Below, piece by piece: positions 1 to 5,780 of a DNA stretch of 7,193 bases (the stretch's first letter is position 1; each line of letters opens with the position of its first letter). The DNA is taken from contig JBQLZQ010000037.1 in NCBI GenBank assembly GCA_052168355.1, positions 1 to 7,193 of the forward strand. The letters are read 5' to 3'. Source of the DNA: JBQLZQ01 sp052168355 (GTDB lineage Bacteria > Pseudomonadota > Alphaproteobacteria > DSM-16000 > Inquilinaceae). The position numbers were made by a program, and so were the translations under genes. The notes under the pieces were generated by a model. The model was not told the origin of the DNA. It saw only the letters and a list, made by a program, of their open reading frames with translations, and made no database searches.

Positions 1-5
1 ATTCA

Positions 6-43
6 CGTCATTGGTGGAAGCGGATCCGCTTCCACCAATGACG
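6..43. repeat. Perfect 38-bp palindrome, possible terminator hairpin
   Basis: Bases 6-24 are the exact reverse complement of bases 25-43, with no mismatch and no spacer. The centre is CGGATCCG, and pairing fails one base further out (A5 against A44). As single-stranded DNA or RNA it would fold into a stem of about 17 bp closed by a GATC loop. It begins 8 nt past the stop codon of the minus-strand DUF1674 gene, so a terminator or 3'-end stabilising hairpin for that gene is the simplest reading. Neither flank shows the T-tract of a classical intrinsic terminator; minus-strand bases after it read TGAAT. It is less GC-rich (about 58%) than its surroundings. A dispersed palindromic repeat or a site for a dimeric protein is also possible. 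The structure is certain; the function is not. Confidence 0.8.
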
Positions 44-51
44 ATCGCGCT

Positions 52-300
52 CTAGAAGTCGGTGCAGCGGCCGCCCACCTCCCAGTCGCCGTAGCGGGTC
101 GGTTCCGGCCCCTCGCGGCCGCCGATTTCCGCGGGGGCGTGGGGGGGCAGGCCGGACGCGTCCCCGGACTTAGGCGCCGAACCCTTTGCCTTCTCCTTGG
201 GGGGAGTTTCCTTCGACGCGTTTCGGCGCGGCACCGAACCCTCGCTCTCGACGTTATCAATCATAAAGGGGATATGGCGCGGCGTCCGCCTTCTGTCCAT
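52..300 (-). CDS. DUF1674 / SdhAF4-like small protein
   Basis: A small hydrophilic protein of 82 residues whose C-terminus (residues 64-82, EGPEPTRYGDWEVGGRCTDF) carries the hallmark of the DUF1674 family: PEPTRYGDWE, a short linker and a terminal DF. The mitochondrial member SDHAF4 binds the flavinated SdhA subunit and helps succinate dehydrogenase assembly; transferring that role to this bacterial protein is inference. The N-terminal 60 residues are low-complexity and rich in Lys, Pro, Glu and Ser, as is usual outside the conserved tail. The start is uncertain. The ATG at 300 gives 82 residues and an in-frame ATG at 264 gives 70 (starting MIDNVESE). Neither has a visible Shine-Dalgarno sequence, and the shorter form would leave more room for divergent promoters. 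It is transcribed away from htpX, and a perfect palindrome lies just past its stop. Confidence 0.82.
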   Translation of the reverse strand: MDRRRTPRHIPFMIDNVESEGSVPRRNASKETPPKEKAKGSAPKSGDASGLPPHAPAEIGGREGPEPTRYGDWEVGGRCTDF

Positions 301-374
301 ATCTTGAAGCGCGTTTGCCGCCGGACCACCTAAACGGGCTAACGATCGGTCGAGTCATAAGGGATCGCCAGAGG

Positions 375-1226
375 ATGGGATACGCACGGACAGCGATACT
401 GCTGGCGGGGATGACCGCCCTGTTCCTGGGCGTCGGCTACATGCTGGGCGGGCAGGGCGGCATGATCATCGCCCTGCTGTTCGCGGTGGGTACGAACGCC
501 TTTGCCTACTGGAACTCGGACAAGGTCGTGTTGCGCATGCACAATGCGCGGCAGGTCGACGCCCGCACCGCGCCGGACTATTACGGGCTGGTCGAACAGC
601 TTGCCGCCCGCGCCAACCTGCCCATGCCCAAGGTCTATATCATCGAGACCGAGCAGCCGAACGCCTTCGCCACCGGCCGCAACCCCGAAAACGCGGCGGT
701 GGCGGCCACCACCGGCCTTTTGCGGCGCCTGACGACGGAGGAACTTGCCGGGGTCATGGCGCACGAGCTGGCCCACATCCGCAGCCGCGACACCCTGATC
801 ATGACGGTGACCGCAACCCTGGCGGGCGCCCTGTCGATGCTGGCCAATTTCGCCCTGTTCTTCGGCGGCAGCCGCAACAATCCGCTGGGGCTGGTCGGAA
901 CCATCCTGATGATGATCCTGGCGCCGCTGGCGGCGATGGTGGTCCAGATGGCCATCAGCCGGTCGCGCGAATACGAAGCGGACCGGATCGGCGCCGAGAT
1001 CTGCGGGCGGCCGCAATGGCTGGCCAGCGCGCTCTTGAAGATCGAGTCCCTGGCCAAGGGGATCGACTATCAGGGGGCCGAACGCAATCCCGCGACCGCC
1101 CACATGTTCATCATCAACCCGCTGCACGGCTATCGCGCCGACAATCTGTTCTCCACCCACCCCAAGACCGCCAATCGGGTCGAACGGTTGCGCCAGATGG
1201 CCGGCGACACCGGCCCCTGGAGCTGA
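375..1226 (+). CDS. htpX: Protease HtpX, membrane zinc metalloprotease (M48)
   Basis: 283-residue M48B integral membrane metalloprotease. Family members degrade misfolded or damaged membrane proteins alongside FtsH. The zinc motif is H130-E131-L-A-H134, and the third ligand is expected at E199 in the S-R-E-Y-E-A-D motif (E199 to D203). Hydrophobic segments lie at about residues 5-23 and 28-46, with two more at about 142-165 and 171-195 between the zinc motif and E199, the usual HtpX layout. The C-terminus has the FSTHPKTANRVERL signature, which places the catalytic domain on the cytoplasmic face. The ATG at 375 is chosen because homologues begin close to MxYARTAxLLAG and because AAGGGA at 359-364 is a plausible ribosome binding site 10 nt upstream. 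The frame is open back to a TTG at 315, but those 20 residues are not typical of the family. It is the first gene of the plus-strand run, 62 nt before rsmB, and has no visible defect. Confidence 0.95.
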   Translation: MGYARTAILLAGMTALFLGVGYMLGGQGGMIIALLFAVGTNAFAYWNSDKVVLRMHNARQVDARTAPDYYGLVEQLAARANLPMPKVYIIETEQPNAFATGRNPENAAVAATTGLLRRLTTEELAGVMAHELAHIRSRDTLIMTVTATLAGALSMLANFALFFGGSRNNPLGLVGTILMMILAPLAAMVVQMAISRSREYEADRIGAEICGRPQWLASALLKIESLAKGIDYQGAERNPATAHMFIINPLHGYRADNLFSTHPKTANRVERLRQMAGDTGPWS

Positions 1227-1288
1227 GGGAACGGACCGGCGACGGCGCCTATCGACAGGAACGAGGCGCGGCGCTAAACCCTACCGCC

Positions 1289-2602
1289 ATGCCCAACCCC
1301 AACCCGTCCGATGCGGCAGGGCTCGCCGCGCGGCGGGCCGCGCTGGGACTTCTCCACGCCGTTCTGGCGTCCCGCCAGCCGCTCGACGACGCGCTCGACG
1401 CGTCCTCGGATCTGGCCGCGATGCCGGCGCGCGACCGCGCCTTCGCCCGCCTTCTGGCGGCCACGGTGCTGCGCCGGATGGGCCAGCTCGACGATGTCGT
1501 CGGCCGGACGCTGGACCGGCCCCTGAAGCGGCACGCGATGGCGGTGCGCGACGTGCTGCGGCTGGGGGCGGCCCAGCTTCTGTTCCTGGCCACGCCGCCC
1601 CACGCTGCCGTATCCACCGCCGTGGATCTGGTCGCGTCGGTCGGCCAGGACCGGTACGGGTCGCTGGTCAACGCGGTGCTGCGCCGGGTGGGGCGGGAAG
1701 GACCGGCAATGATCGCCGCGCAGGACGCGGCCCGCCTCAACACCCCGGACTGGCTTTGGCAAAGCTGGGTCGGCGCCTATGGCGCGGAGACGGCCGCCGC
1801 CATCGCCCTGGCCCATCTGGCCGAACCGCCGCTCGATCTGACGGTCAGGGGCGATGCCGCCGGCTGGGCCGGGCGCCTGTCGGCCCGGCTGCTGCCCACC
1901 GGAACCCTGCGTCTGGATGCCCACGGTCCGGTCACCGACCTGCCGGGCTTCGCCGAGGGCGCCTGGTGGGTCCAGGACGCCGCCGCCGCCCTGCCGGCGC
2001 GGCTTCTGGGACCGGTCGACCGCCGCCGCGTCGCCGATCTGTGCGCCGCGCCGGGCGGCAAGACGGCGCAGCTTGCCGCCGCCGGCGCGCGGGTGGTCGC
2101 CGTCGACCGGTCGGCGCGCCGCCTCGACCGGCTGCGCCGCAACCTCGACCGTCTGGGCCTGGCCGCCGAGACCGTGGTGGCCGACGCCACAAGGTGGCGC
2201 CCCGACGAACCGTTCGATGCCGTCCTGGTCGACGCGCCGTGCAGCGCCACCGGCACCATGCGCCGCCACCCCGATGTCGGCCGGCTGAAGGACCCCGCCG
2301 GGCTGGAAAAACTGACGGCGCTTCAGGCCCGGCTGCTGTCCCATGCCGCCGATCTGGTGAAGCCCGGCGGCCGCCTGGTTTTCTGTACCTGTTCGCTGCA
2401 GCCAGAGGAAGGCGCCGCCCAGATCGAAAGGCTGCTCGCAAACCGGCCCGATTTCGGCCGCGATCCCGTCGCAGTGTCGGAGGTCGGCGGCCTGGCCGAA
2501 ATCGTCACCGACGCGGGCGATGTGCGCAGCCTTCCCTGTCACGCCGCCGACTGGGGCGGCATGGACGGCTTTGCCATCAGCCGGTTGCGGCGCGCCAGCT
2601 AA
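1289..2602 (+). CDS. rsmB: 16S rRNA (cytosine-967-C5)-methyltransferase RsmB
   Basis: 437-residue SAM-dependent RNA methyltransferase of the RsmB/Sun family, which in E. coli makes m5C967 in 16S rRNA. Residues about 8-140 form a NusB-like RNA-binding domain (RDRAFARLL, RDVLRLGAAQLLFL, VNAVLRR). The Rossmann methyltransferase domain follows: motif I is residues 248-259 (VADLCAAPGGKT), motif IV is D315-A-P-C318, and the catalytic motif is T367-C368-S. By analogy with E. coli, C368 is the nucleophile attacking C6 of the cytosine and C318 helps release the product. C366, next to it, is an extra cysteine. The frame stays open back to 1016 inside htpX, but homology begins just after the ATG at 1289 (AAGLAARRAALGLLHAVL), so that start is used. 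No convincing Shine-Dalgarno sequence precedes it. The gene ends 19 nt before rpe and is probably co-transcribed with it. Confidence 0.95.
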   Translation: MPNPNPSDAAGLAARRAALGLLHAVLASRQPLDDALDASSDLAAMPARDRAFARLLAATVLRRMGQLDDVVGRTLDRPLKRHAMAVRDVLRLGAAQLLFLATPPHAAVSTAVDLVASVGQDRYGSLVNAVLRRVGREGPAMIAAQDAARLNTPDWLWQSWVGAYGAETAAAIALAHLAEPPLDLTVRGDAAGWAGRLSARLLPTGTLRLDAHGPVTDLPGFAEGAWWVQDAAAALPARLLGPVDRRRVADLCAAPGGKTAQLAAAGARVVAVDRSARRLDRLRRNLDRLGLAAETVVADATRWRPDEPFDAVLVDAPCSATGTMRRHPDVGRLKDPAGLEKLTALQARLLSHAADLVKPGGRLVFCTCSLQPEEGAAQIERLLANRPDFGRDPVAVSEVGGLAEIVTDAGDVRSLPCHAADWGGMDGFAISRLRRAS

Positions 2603-2621
2603 CTTGATACCCACGGTGCCG

Positions 2622-3299
2622 ATGCAACAGAAAACCCGGATCGCCCCTTCCATTCTAGCCGCCGATTTCGCCCGTCTGGGCGAGGAGGTGCGCGCGGTCG
2701 ACGCGGCCGGCGCCGACATGATCCATGTCGATGTCATGGACGGACATTTCGTCCCGAACCTGACCATCGGACCCGCGGTCGTCGCAGCCCTGCGGCCGCA
2801 CAGCGGTCTGCCCTTCGACGTGCATCTGATGATCGCCCCGGTCGATCCGTTTATCGCCGCTTGTGCCGATGCCGGGGCCGACATCATCACCTTCCACCCC
2901 GAGGCCGGCCCCCATCCGCACCGCACGATGCAGGAGATCAAGCGGCGCGGCTGCAAGGCCGGCATCGCCCTCAACCCCGGCACGCCGGTGGCCGCCGTGG
3001 AAGAATTGTTGCCGGAGATCGACCTGGTGCTGGTCATGACGGTCAATCCCGGCTTTGGCGGCCAGCGCTTTATTACCAGCCAGCTCGACAAGATCGCCCG
3101 CCTGCGGCGCCGGATCGACGATCTGACCGACAGCCGGGACCGAACCGTCGATCTGCAGGTCGATGGTGGCATCATTGCCGAAACCGCGCCCCGGGCGGTG
3201 GCCGCCGGCGCCGATCTGCTGGTCGCCGGCACCGCCTGTTTTGCCGGCGGAGCCGATGCCTATGGCGACAACATCCGCGCGCTGCGCGGCGGCGGCTAG
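2622..3299 (+). CDS. rpe: Ribulose-phosphate 3-epimerase
   Basis: 225-residue TIM-barrel enzyme, the usual length for the family. It interconverts D-ribulose 5-phosphate and D-xylulose 5-phosphate in the pentose phosphate pathway and, where present, the Calvin cycle. Family signatures occur in order: IAPSILAADF (residues 7-16), HVDVMDGHFVPNLTIGP (35-51), DVHLMI (66-71), MTVNPGFGGQ (139-148) and LQVDGGI (178-184). The expected metal ligands and acid/base pair are H35, D37, H68 and D181; D37 and D181 are the proton-transfer residues. The ATG at 2622 is preferred because MQQKTRIAPSIL is a family-like start. A GTG at 2616 is in frame, only two codons upstream. No clear Shine-Dalgarno sequence is visible, and the start lies 19 nt after the rsmB stop, so translation may depend on coupling. 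The stop is 3 nt before the next gene. It appears intact. Confidence 0.96.
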   Translation: MQQKTRIAPSILAADFARLGEEVRAVDAAGADMIHVDVMDGHFVPNLTIGPAVVAALRPHSGLPFDVHLMIAPVDPFIAACADAGADIITFHPEAGPHPHRTMQEIKRRGCKAGIALNPGTPVAAVEELLPEIDLVLVMTVNPGFGGQRFITSQLDKIARLRRRIDDLTDSRDRTVDLQVDGGIIAETAPRAVAAGADLLVAGTACFAGGADAYGDNIRALRGGG

Positions 3300-3302
3300 G
3301 TC

Positions 3303-4964
3303 ATGCCGGGGACCGCCGACAGCGTCGTTCGGGCGCCGCGCCGCTTGCGTGGAACGCTGCGGTCCCTGGCGTTCGGATCGCCGTTGTATCCGCTGACCCT
3401 GGGACGGCACGGCCCGCGCCAGCTTTTCCTGGTCCCGGCCGACGTCTGGCCCGGCGACGCCCAGAAGGGTGCGGCCATGATCGCCGGCCGGTTTACCCAC
3501 CAGGGCGAAACCATGGAGGCGGACCTGCCGTCATGGACGCCCGGCGATGTCGGACCGGAGATGCTGGCCGCGCTGCACGGCTTTGACTGGCTGCGCGATC
3601 TGCGCGTGCTGGGGGGCGATGGCGCCCGCCGTTTCGCCCGGTCGATGGTCAATGCCTGGATCGATCGCAACGACCGCTGGGATCCGTTGATCTGGCGGCC
3701 GGATGTTCTGGGTTCGCGCATTTCCGCGTGGCTCGGGGCCCACGACTTCTTCTGCGCCAGCGCCGAGGACGCGTTCCGCCAGCGTGTCTTTACGTGCCTC
3801 AACCGCCAGCTCCGCCATCTCGGGCGCACCGTGCCGGGCGAGGTCGAGGGCGCTCCCCTCATCGCGGCGCTCAAGGCGTTGATCTACGGATCCCTGTGCC
3901 TGACCGGCGACCGGGCGCGCCTGAACGCCGCCCTTCGGCACCTGGACCGCGCCCTGGATCGCCAGATCCTGGGCGATGGCGGCCATATCGGCCGCAACCC
4001 GTCGGTGGCGCTCGACGTGCTGCGCCATCTGGTGGATATCCGCGCCGCGCTGCGCGCCGGGTCGGTGCCGGTGCCCACGGCGCTGCAGGGGGCCATCGAC
4101 CGGATGGCGCCGGGCTTGCGGTTTTTCCGTCATGGCGATGGCGGTCTGGCCCTGTTCAACGGCGCGTGGGAGGGCGAGGAGATGGTCATCGACGCCGCCC
4201 TGACCCGCGCCGACGCCCGCGCCCGCCCGGTCAAGAGCGCGCGCCATTCGGGGTTCGAGCGGGTGTGGGCCGGGCGTACCCTGCTGCTGATGGATGTGGG
4301 GTCGCCGCCGCCCGAAGGGTTCGACGCGGCGGACCATGCCGGCAGCCTGGCGATCGAGGTTTCCATCGGCCGGGAACGGCTGATCGTCAATTGCGGCGCC
4401 TATCCGGCCCGCAGCAATCCCGATGCCCGGTCCTGGCGCACCGCGCTGCGCGGCACGGCGGCCCATTCGACCTTGACCCTGAACGACGCCAATTCCAGCG
4501 CCGTCGAGGCCGACGGCGGGCTGGCCGAACCGCGCGCCACCGTAACGGCGGAACGGCACGAAGCCGACGGCGCGGTGTGGATCGACGCCAGCCACGACGG
4601 GTACGTCACGCGCCTCGGGGCGGTGCATCGCCGCCGGCTCTATGTCAACGCCGACGGCGACGACGTGCGGGGCGAGGATCTGCTGGACGGGCCGGCGGGC
4701 ACGCCGTTCGCGGTCCGGTTCCATCTGCACCCGGCGGTCCATGCCTCGATCACCGAAAGCGGCGCCACGGTGCTGTTGCGCCTCTACAGCGGTCTCGGCT
4801 GGCAGCTCAGCGCCGCCGGCGCCGACCTGACGCTCGAGGACAGCGTCTATTTCGGCCAGGCCGAGGGGCCGCGCGACACCCGCCAGATCGTCCTGTCGGG
4901 AACCACAGGCGCCGATGGCGCGGCCGTCCAGTGGGCGTTGAGCCGGGTCAAGCGGGCGACCTGA
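3303..4964 (+). CDS. Heparinase II/III family protein, substrate unknown
   Basis: 553-residue protein resembling the heparinase II/III-like family. Residues about 80-280 look like the helical alpha-toroid region and include D225-G-G-H-I-G-R-N-P233, a motif typical of this group. Residues about 290-540 match the beta-sandwich domain: IVNCGAYP (N363 to P368), then SWRTALRGTAAHSTLTLNDA with H388-S-T, and many short beta-rich stretches to the end. Characterised relatives are polysaccharide lyases acting on uronic-acid-containing glycans; the substrate here cannot be read from sequence. No signal peptide or membrane segment is visible. The N-terminus is basic with only short hydrophobic runs, so the protein is probably cytoplasmic, odd for a lyase of extracellular polymers. 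The ATG at 3303 lies 3 nt after the rpe stop with no strong Shine-Dalgarno, suggesting translational coupling. Members of this family sit near rpe and purH in many alphaproteobacteria, so the linkage is probably ancestral. Confidence 0.85.
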   Translation: MPGTADSVVRAPRRLRGTLRSLAFGSPLYPLTLGRHGPRQLFLVPADVWPGDAQKGAAMIAGRFTHQGETMEADLPSWTPGDVGPEMLAALHGFDWLRDLRVLGGDGARRFARSMVNAWIDRNDRWDPLIWRPDVLGSRISAWLGAHDFFCASAEDAFRQRVFTCLNRQLRHLGRTVPGEVEGAPLIAALKALIYGSLCLTGDRARLNAALRHLDRALDRQILGDGGHIGRNPSVALDVLRHLVDIRAALRAGSVPVPTALQGAIDRMAPGLRFFRHGDGGLALFNGAWEGEEMVIDAALTRADARARPVKSARHSGFERVWAGRTLLLMDVGSPPPEGFDAADHAGSLAIEVSIGRERLIVNCGAYPARSNPDARSWRTALRGTAAHSTLTLNDANSSAVEADGGLAEPRATVTAERHEADGAVWIDASHDGYVTRLGAVHRRRLYVNADGDDVRGEDLLDGPAGTPFAVRFHLHPAVHASITESGATVLLRLYSGLGWQLSAAGADLTLEDSVYFGQAEGPRDTRQIVLSGTTGADGAAVQWALSRVKRAT

Positions 4965-4979
4965 ACCGGACTTCCACCG

Positions 4980-5008
4980 TTGCGGCCACCCCCTTAATGG
5001 TCCATAAT
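4980..5008 (+). promoter_or_regulatory. Candidate sigma-70 promoter of the phd-vapC pair
   Basis: TTGCGG at 4980-4985 (3 of 6 match to TTGACA) is followed by a 17-bp spacer and CATAAT at 5003-5008 (5 of 6 match to TATAAT). The -10 lies in the most AT-rich patch of this intergenic gap, and a transcript would start near 5015, about 20 nt before the antitoxin start codon. The overlap with the inverted repeat at 4996-5020 fits autoregulation. The call rests on pattern match alone. Confidence 0.45.
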
Positions 5009-5020
5009 AACTGGACCGTT
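4996..5020. promoter_or_regulatory. Inverted repeat, likely operator of the toxin-antitoxin pair
   Basis: The left arm AATGGTCCA (4996-5004) and the right arm TGGACCGTT (5012-5020) are complementary at 8 of 9 positions, separated by 7 bp (TAATAAC). The repeat covers the candidate -10 and transcription start and ends just before the antitoxin's Shine-Dalgarno sequence. Phd-family antitoxins bind such palindromes through their N-terminal domain, alone or with the toxin, to repress their own operon. Operator function is inferred from position and symmetry. Confidence 0.55.
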
Positions 5021-5033
5021 GAGGGGCACGATC

Positions 5034-5294
5034 ATGGATGACATTCGATACGCGCCGGAGACGAAGATCGGCGTCACGGAATTCAAGGCAAAGTGCCTGG
5101 CGCTGATCGACCTGGTGGCCAGCGGCAAGATCGATCGTCTGGTCCTGACCAAGCACGACAGGCCCGTCGCCTGCGTCTCGTCGATGGGCGATGCTCCGGC
5201 CGACCTATGGGGAGCGATGAAGGGCACGATCCGCACGCCCGCCGCGACCGACCTGACCCAGCCGACGGGAGAGCGCTGGGACGTGGATGACTGA
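5034..5294 (+). CDS. Phd/YefM-family antitoxin
   Basis: 86-residue protein of the prevent-host-death (Phd/YefM) antitoxin family. Residues 12-48 fit the N-terminal DNA-binding domain (VTEFKAKCLALIDLVASGK, then LVLTKHDRPVACV); VTEFKAK, a central Gly and TKxxRPVA are the recurring features. Residues about 60-86 (LWGAMKGTI to GERWDVDD) are the acidic tail that in this family wraps around and neutralises the toxin. The ATG at 5034 has a good Shine-Dalgarno sequence (GAGGGG, 5021-5026, 7-nt spacing); the in-frame TTG at 5019 lies inside the operator repeat and is unlikely. The gene overlaps the downstream PIN-domain toxin by 8 nt, the usual antitoxin-first arrangement. Bases 5041-5100 are 34/60 G+C, clearly below the flanking housekeeping genes, consistent with acquisition. 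The protein probably also represses its own promoter. Confidence 0.88.
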   Translation: MDDIRYAPETKIGVTEFKAKCLALIDLVASGKIDRLVLTKHDRPVACVSSMGDAPADLWGAMKGTIRTPAATDLTQPTGERWDVDD

Positions 5295-5703
5295 TCCCGT
5301 TCTGCTCGACACTTGTGCCGCCATCTGGTTGATGAACGGCGATGGGATGTCGGGGGCGAGCCTGGCCGCGATACGGGCCGCGCAACAGCACAATGTCGGT
5401 GTCTATGTCTCGCCCATCACGGCATGGGAGATTGGGGTGCTGGTGGCAAAGAACCGCCTCGCCCTGACGCAGCCGCCGGAAACCTGGTTCGCCGGACTGC
5501 TGGCGCAAACCGGTGTCCGGCTTGCCGACCTTTCGCCCTCGATCCTGATCCGGTCGTCGGCCTTGCCGCAATCGCCGCCGTCCGACCCCGCCGATCGTAT
5601 GATCATCGCGACCGCGCGGGAAGGCGGGTTCACGCTGATCACCCGCGACCGGACGATGCTCGCCTATGCGGCGGCGGGTCATGCCCGCGCCATTGCCTGT
5701 TAG
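5287..5703 (+). CDS. vapC: PIN-domain ribonuclease toxin, VapC family
   Basis: 138-residue single-domain PIN nuclease, the normal size for VapC toxins. The acidic residues expected to bind Mg2+/Mn2+ are present: D8 in LLDTCAAIWLM, E48 in SPITAWEIGVL, D103 in SDPADRMIIATA and D121 in LITRDRTML. All four being in place suggests that the toxin is active. VapC toxins are endoribonucleases, often cutting tRNA or rRNA at specific sites; the target here cannot be predicted. The features most resemble the subgroup usually paired with Phd-type antitoxins (TAWEIG, DPADRMIIATA), which agrees with the upstream gene. The start ATG at 5287 lies inside the end of the antitoxin gene (8-nt overlap), with GGGA at 5278-5281 as a possible ribosome binding site 5 nt away, so translation is probably coupled. 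No truncation or frameshift is visible. Confidence 0.9.
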   Translation: MTDPVLLDTCAAIWLMNGDGMSGASLAAIRAAQQHNVGVYVSPITAWEIGVLVAKNRLALTQPPETWFAGLLAQTGVRLADLSPSILIRSSALPQSPPSDPADRMIIATAREGGFTLITRDRTMLAYAAAGHARAIAC

Positions 5704-5734
5704 CGCCGTCGAGCGAGCATTCGACAAGCGGCGC
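5703..5734 (+). other. Imperfect hairpin overlapping the vapC stop codon
   Basis: GCGCC (5703-5707) can pair with GGCGC (5730-5734), and GTCGA (5708-5712) with TCGAC (5721-5725). This gives a stem of about 10 bp with an 8-nt loop and a 4-nt bulge on the right side. It begins at the last base of the vapC stop codon. No T-tract follows, so it is at best a weak or factor-assisted terminator, or a 3'-end stabiliser. In GC-rich DNA such a stem can arise by chance. Confidence 0.3.
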
Positions 5735-5749
5735 CGGTGCCCCTAAAAC
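5721..5749 (+). promoter_or_regulatory. Candidate sigma-70 promoter of purH
   Basis: TCGACA at 5721-5726 (5 of 6 match to TTGACA) and TAAAAC at 5744-5749 (4 of 6 match to TATAAT) are separated by 17 bp. Transcription would start near 5756, about 25 nt before the purH start codon. The TAAAAC lies in the only AT-rich patch of the 77-nt gap between vapC and purH. A promoter here would allow purH expression independent of the toxin-antitoxin operon. No purine-responsive operator was recognised. Confidence 0.4.
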
Positions 5750-5780
5750 GAACGCCTCTCCCACGCTGCCCCGGATCGTC

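Noticed and set aside
3..260. 85-codon minus-strand frame over the palindrome and the DUF1674 gene
   Set aside because: It is out of frame with the DUF1674 gene, which has a clear family signature; this frame is Arg/Pro-rich noise.
304..343. Possible htpX promoter pairs in the divergent gap (for example TTGCCG at 315-320 with GCTAAC at 338-343)
   Set aside because: The matches are only about 3 of 6 in each box, no better than expected by chance; a promoter must exist nearby but cannot be placed from sequence alone.
1381..1401. Short internal near-repeat GCTCGACGACGC / GCTCGACGCG within rsmB
   Set aside because: It encodes ordinary family residues (LDDALDAS) in the NusB-like domain and reflects codon bias, not a repeat element.
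1274..3232. 652-codon open frame on the minus strand opposite rsmB and rpe
   Set aside because: Its translation is a low-complexity mix of Arg, Ala, Gly and Ser with no recognisable domain, and it mirrors two intact plus-strand genes with full motif sets. Long antisense frames are expected in GC-rich DNA.
2861..3586. 241-codon plus-strand frame spanning the rpe/heparinase-like junction
   Set aside because: It is an alternative frame over two well-supported genes, dominated by Arg, Gly and Pro, with no domain features.
4971..4978. CTTCCACC after the heparinase-like gene, also found in an arm of the 6-43 palindrome
   Set aside because: It is only an 8-bp match with no matching second arm, so chance is the simplest explanation and it is not a second copy.
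3531..5156. 541-codon open frame on the minus strand opposite the heparinase-like gene
   Set aside because: It is rich in Gln, Arg, Gly and His with no conserved motif, and it crosses the toxin-antitoxin control region and part of the antitoxin gene. It is a shadow of third-position GC bias.
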